Below, one piece after another: positions 31,133 through 32,809 of a DNA stretch of 32,809 nt (its first letter is position 1; the number at the start of each line of letters is the position of its first letter). The stretch lies in NCBI GenBank assembly GCA_046727855.1, contig JBKPDL010000032.1:1-32809 (forward strand). The letters run 5' to 3'. The notes beneath the pieces were generated by a model. That model had not been told where the DNA came from and did no database searches. It worked only from the letters and a program-made list of their open reading frames with translations. The DNA is from DASPWV01 sp046727855. GTDB taxonomy: Bacteria > Acidobacteriota > Vicinamibacteria > Vicinamibacterales > UBA2999. The position numbers and the translations under genes are program-made.

Positions 31133-31158
31133 ACGAAGAACGAAGAACTAGGAACGAA
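31131..31158. repeat. GAACGAA heptamer tract at the isomerase stop codon
   Basis: Four back-to-back 7-nt units, GAACGAA, GAACGAA, GAACTAG and GAACGAA, start inside the TGA stop codon of the isomerase gene. The same period of 7 as the larger arrays, but with a different word. It lies 71 bp before the TonB-dependent receptor. Confidence 0.7.
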
Positions 31159-31229
31159 GGCCTGCCTCGCAGAAGCTCGAAACGATGCAGCGAGCGAAGG
31201 GGCTTGAGAACACAACGGGAGGGTGGGCA

Positions 31230-32809
31230 ATGGTGTCGTTGACTTCTCGTCCGTCCGGCGCGTTTGGATTTATCTTCGCGGCGTTCGTTGCACTGGCCCC
31301 ACATGAGCTGAGCGCGCAAGCCGTGTCGGGCACACTCCTCGGCAGCGTGATCGACTCGGCCGGTCTGCCGATTCCTGGCGCCGTCGTCACCATCACCGAG
31401 GTCAATACCAACGTCAAATCCAACACGACCGCCAACGAGAACGGCAACTACGTGTTCTCGAGTCTCCGGAACGGATCGTATCGCGTCGAAGCCGAGCTCT
31501 CCGGATTCAAGAAGGCGGTGCGTGACGGCGTCGACGTGCAGGTCAACACGACTGTTCGTGTGGACCTCAAGCTCGAGGTCGGGGCGGTCGAAGAATCGAT
31601 CACCGTCGTGGGCGAGAGCCCAGTACTGCAAACGGATCGCGCCGACACTGGCCGGATCATCGAGAGCACGTTGCTGCAGGAGGTGCCGCTCGGGTGGAAC
31701 CGCAACTTCCAGGGTGCGCTGGTGACTGTGCCGGGCACCACGCGCCCACACCGCGTGCACTCCGAGTTCTTCAACGCGCAGGACAGTCTCTCGACCGAAG
31801 TCAACGGCCAGTCGCGGCTCGCCAACAACGTGGTGCTCGAAGGTATCGACAACAATCACAAGACCGGGTTGCTGACGGTTCTCATTCCGTCGGCGGAAGC
31901 GATTGAAACGGTCAGTGTGACGACCAGCAACTACGACGCCGAATTTGGCCGCGCAGGTGGGGCGGTTACTGCCGTCACGTTGAAGTCGGGCACGAACGAT
32001 TTCAAAGGCAGCGGGTTCGTTGGCGGCTATACGGAGGCGACCATCGCCTCGAACTTCTTCAGCCATACGAAAGCGCCGACCAAGGTGGTCGGCTCCGGCT
32101 TCACGTTCGGAGGTCCGATTCGGCGAGACAAGATCTTCTTCTTTGGCGATTATCAGCGCGCCATCGACAATGCCGGCCGCATCCGGCGCTCAGTGATTCC
32201 ACCCATGGAGTTCCGGCGCGGCGATTTCAGTCGAGCCTCGACCATCGTCTATAACCCGCTCACCGGAAACGAAGACGGCACGGGCCGCCAGCCGTTCGAC
32301 CGCAACGTGATCCCGGACTCGATGATCAGTCCGATCGCGCGCCGGCTGCTTGCGCTGATTCCAGAACCGAACATCGCCGGCGCAGCGCTCGGCCAAATCA
32401 ACTTCGAGCAGCCGTATCAACGGAAGAAAACCACCGACGCCTACGACATCAAGATCAACCACCAGATGTCGGAGCGCAACGCCCTGTCGGCGCGATTCAG
32501 TTACCAACGGCCCGAGATTACCGATCCGGGTATTTACGGTGTGTACGGCGGGGGCGGAAAGGATTTCGCGGGCGTCGGGACCAACCTGACGATCAGCACG
32601 GGCGCGACGTTCACCCGAACCTGGAGTAACACCCTCGTTCAGGAGATCCGCGGCGGCGTCGCGTATTACCACAACGAAGCGTTGACCGATGCGGCCGGAC
32701 TGAAGACGTCCGACGAGGTCGGCATCAAGGGCGTGAACATCAACGACTTCTCGGACGGTCTCACCAGCATTTTCATCGGGGGAACAACCGGCGGCCAGGG
32801 GTTGTATAC
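31230..32809 (+). CDS. TonB-dependent receptor with carboxypeptidase-regulatory domain (5' part; runs off window)
   Basis: About 526 codons are visible and the frame continues past the end. A signal peptide (FGFIFAAFVALAPHELSA, about residues 12-29) is followed by a CarboxypepD_reg-like beta domain (about 32-115: GSVIDSAGLPIPGAVVTITE, then NGNYVFSSLRNGSYRVEAELSGF). A plug domain follows (about 120-250: IIESTLLQEVPLGWN, NNVVLEGIDNN, VSVTTSNYDAEFGRAGGAV), then beta-barrel strands beginning near FFFGDYQRA. This is the Oar/SusC-like outer-membrane receptor type that is amplified in Acidobacteriota; the ligand is unknown but may be a sugar or plant-derived compound given the sugar enzymes upstream. 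The ATG at 31230 has a GGGAGGG ribosome-like site and gives a proper signal peptide; an in-frame ATG at 31185 is an alternative. Confidence 0.92.
   Translation, partial: MVSLTSRPSGAFGFIFAAFVALAPHELSAQAVSGTLLGSVIDSAGLPIPGAVVTITEVNTNVKSNTTANENGNYVFSSLRNGSYRVEAELSGFKKAVRDGVDVQVNTTVRVDLKLEVGAVEESITVVGESPVLQTDRADTGRIIESTLLQEVPLGWNRNFQGALVTVPGTTRPHRVHSEFFNAQDSLSTEVNGQSRLANNVVLEGIDNNHKTGLLTVLIPSAEAIETVSVTTSNYDAEFGRAGGAVTAVTLKSGTNDFKGSGFVGGYTEATIASNFFSHTKAPTKVVGSGFTFGGPIRRDKIFFFGDYQRAIDNAGRIRRSVIPPMEFRRGDFSRASTIVYNPLTGNEDGTGRQPFDRNVIPDSMISPIARRLLALIPEPNIAGAALGQINFEQPYQRKKTTDAYDIKINHQMSERNALSARFSYQRPEITDPGIYGVYGGGGKDFAGVGTNLTISTGATFTRTWSNTLVQEIRGGVAYYHNEALTDAAGLKTSDEVGIKGVNINDFSDGLTSIFIGGTTGGQGLY

Overview
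The window is GC-rich chromosomal DNA, probably from an Acidobacteriota bacterium and most likely a soil Vicinamibacteria-type lineage. This is inferred from a large MacB/FtsX-like permease of the acidobacterial ADOP type (11208-13631), an Oar-like TonB-dependent receptor with a carboxypeptidase-regulatory domain (31230 to the window end), several Tat-exported enzymes, NHL and LVIVD beta-propellers, and an ECF42-type sigma factor with DGPF partners. I see no rRNA, tRNA, CRISPR array, insertion sequence or phage module.

Layout. 1-244 holds a degenerate GAAC-headed repeat. 245-4167 (minus) carries an exported amidase and a molybdopterin oxidoreductase. 4301-6689 (minus) is an operon of an ECF42-like sigma factor, a DGPF/YCII protein and an alpha/beta hydrolase; a second DGPF gene (6863-7297, minus) lies just upstream. 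Divergent from it, 7472-10281 (plus) is an operon of a YtrA-type GntR repressor, an ABC ATPase, its permease and a secreted two-repeat protein. Next come a receiver-like protein lacking its phosphoacceptor Asp (10523), the ADOP permease and an ABC exporter half-transporter (13790-15631). A Tat-exported MalY/PatB-like PLP enzyme (15725-17092, minus) faces a plus-strand cluster of a DUF305 lipoprotein and two tandemly duplicated LVIVD proteins (17293-21953). After these are a stand-alone KOW-Smr protein, an NHL-repeat protein, a minus-strand pair of paralogous small proteins (one membrane-anchored, one soluble), a giant fused membrane/spermidine-synthase-like/TPR protein, and a divergent pair of Tat-exported sugar enzymes (Gfo/Idh/MocA oxidoreductase and xylose-isomerase-like TIM barrel). 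The window ends inside the TonB-dependent receptor.

The most unusual feature is between the genes. Many gaps are filled almost entirely by short-period (7 or 8 nt, once about 13 nt) degenerate direct repeats, several of them self-complementary: AAAGTTC/TTTGAAC around 19863-20037 with a perfect 40-nt inverted repeat, TGGAGATC-type octamers at 15632-15724, 21954-22090 and 24140-24235, TGATACC heptamers at 28656-28734 preceded by an 18-bp inverted repeat, and GAACGAA heptamers at 31131-31158. Several begin at or overlap stop codons. The words differ from gap to gap but the period and position are alike, which suggests one process making or maintaining them.

Functionally the region looks like cell-envelope and periplasmic metabolism plus stress or drug sensing: two regulator-exporter style units (ECF42/DGPF and GntR/ABC), efflux permeases, exported enzymes and propellers, and nutrient uptake. 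All family assignments come from reading motifs, not from database searches.
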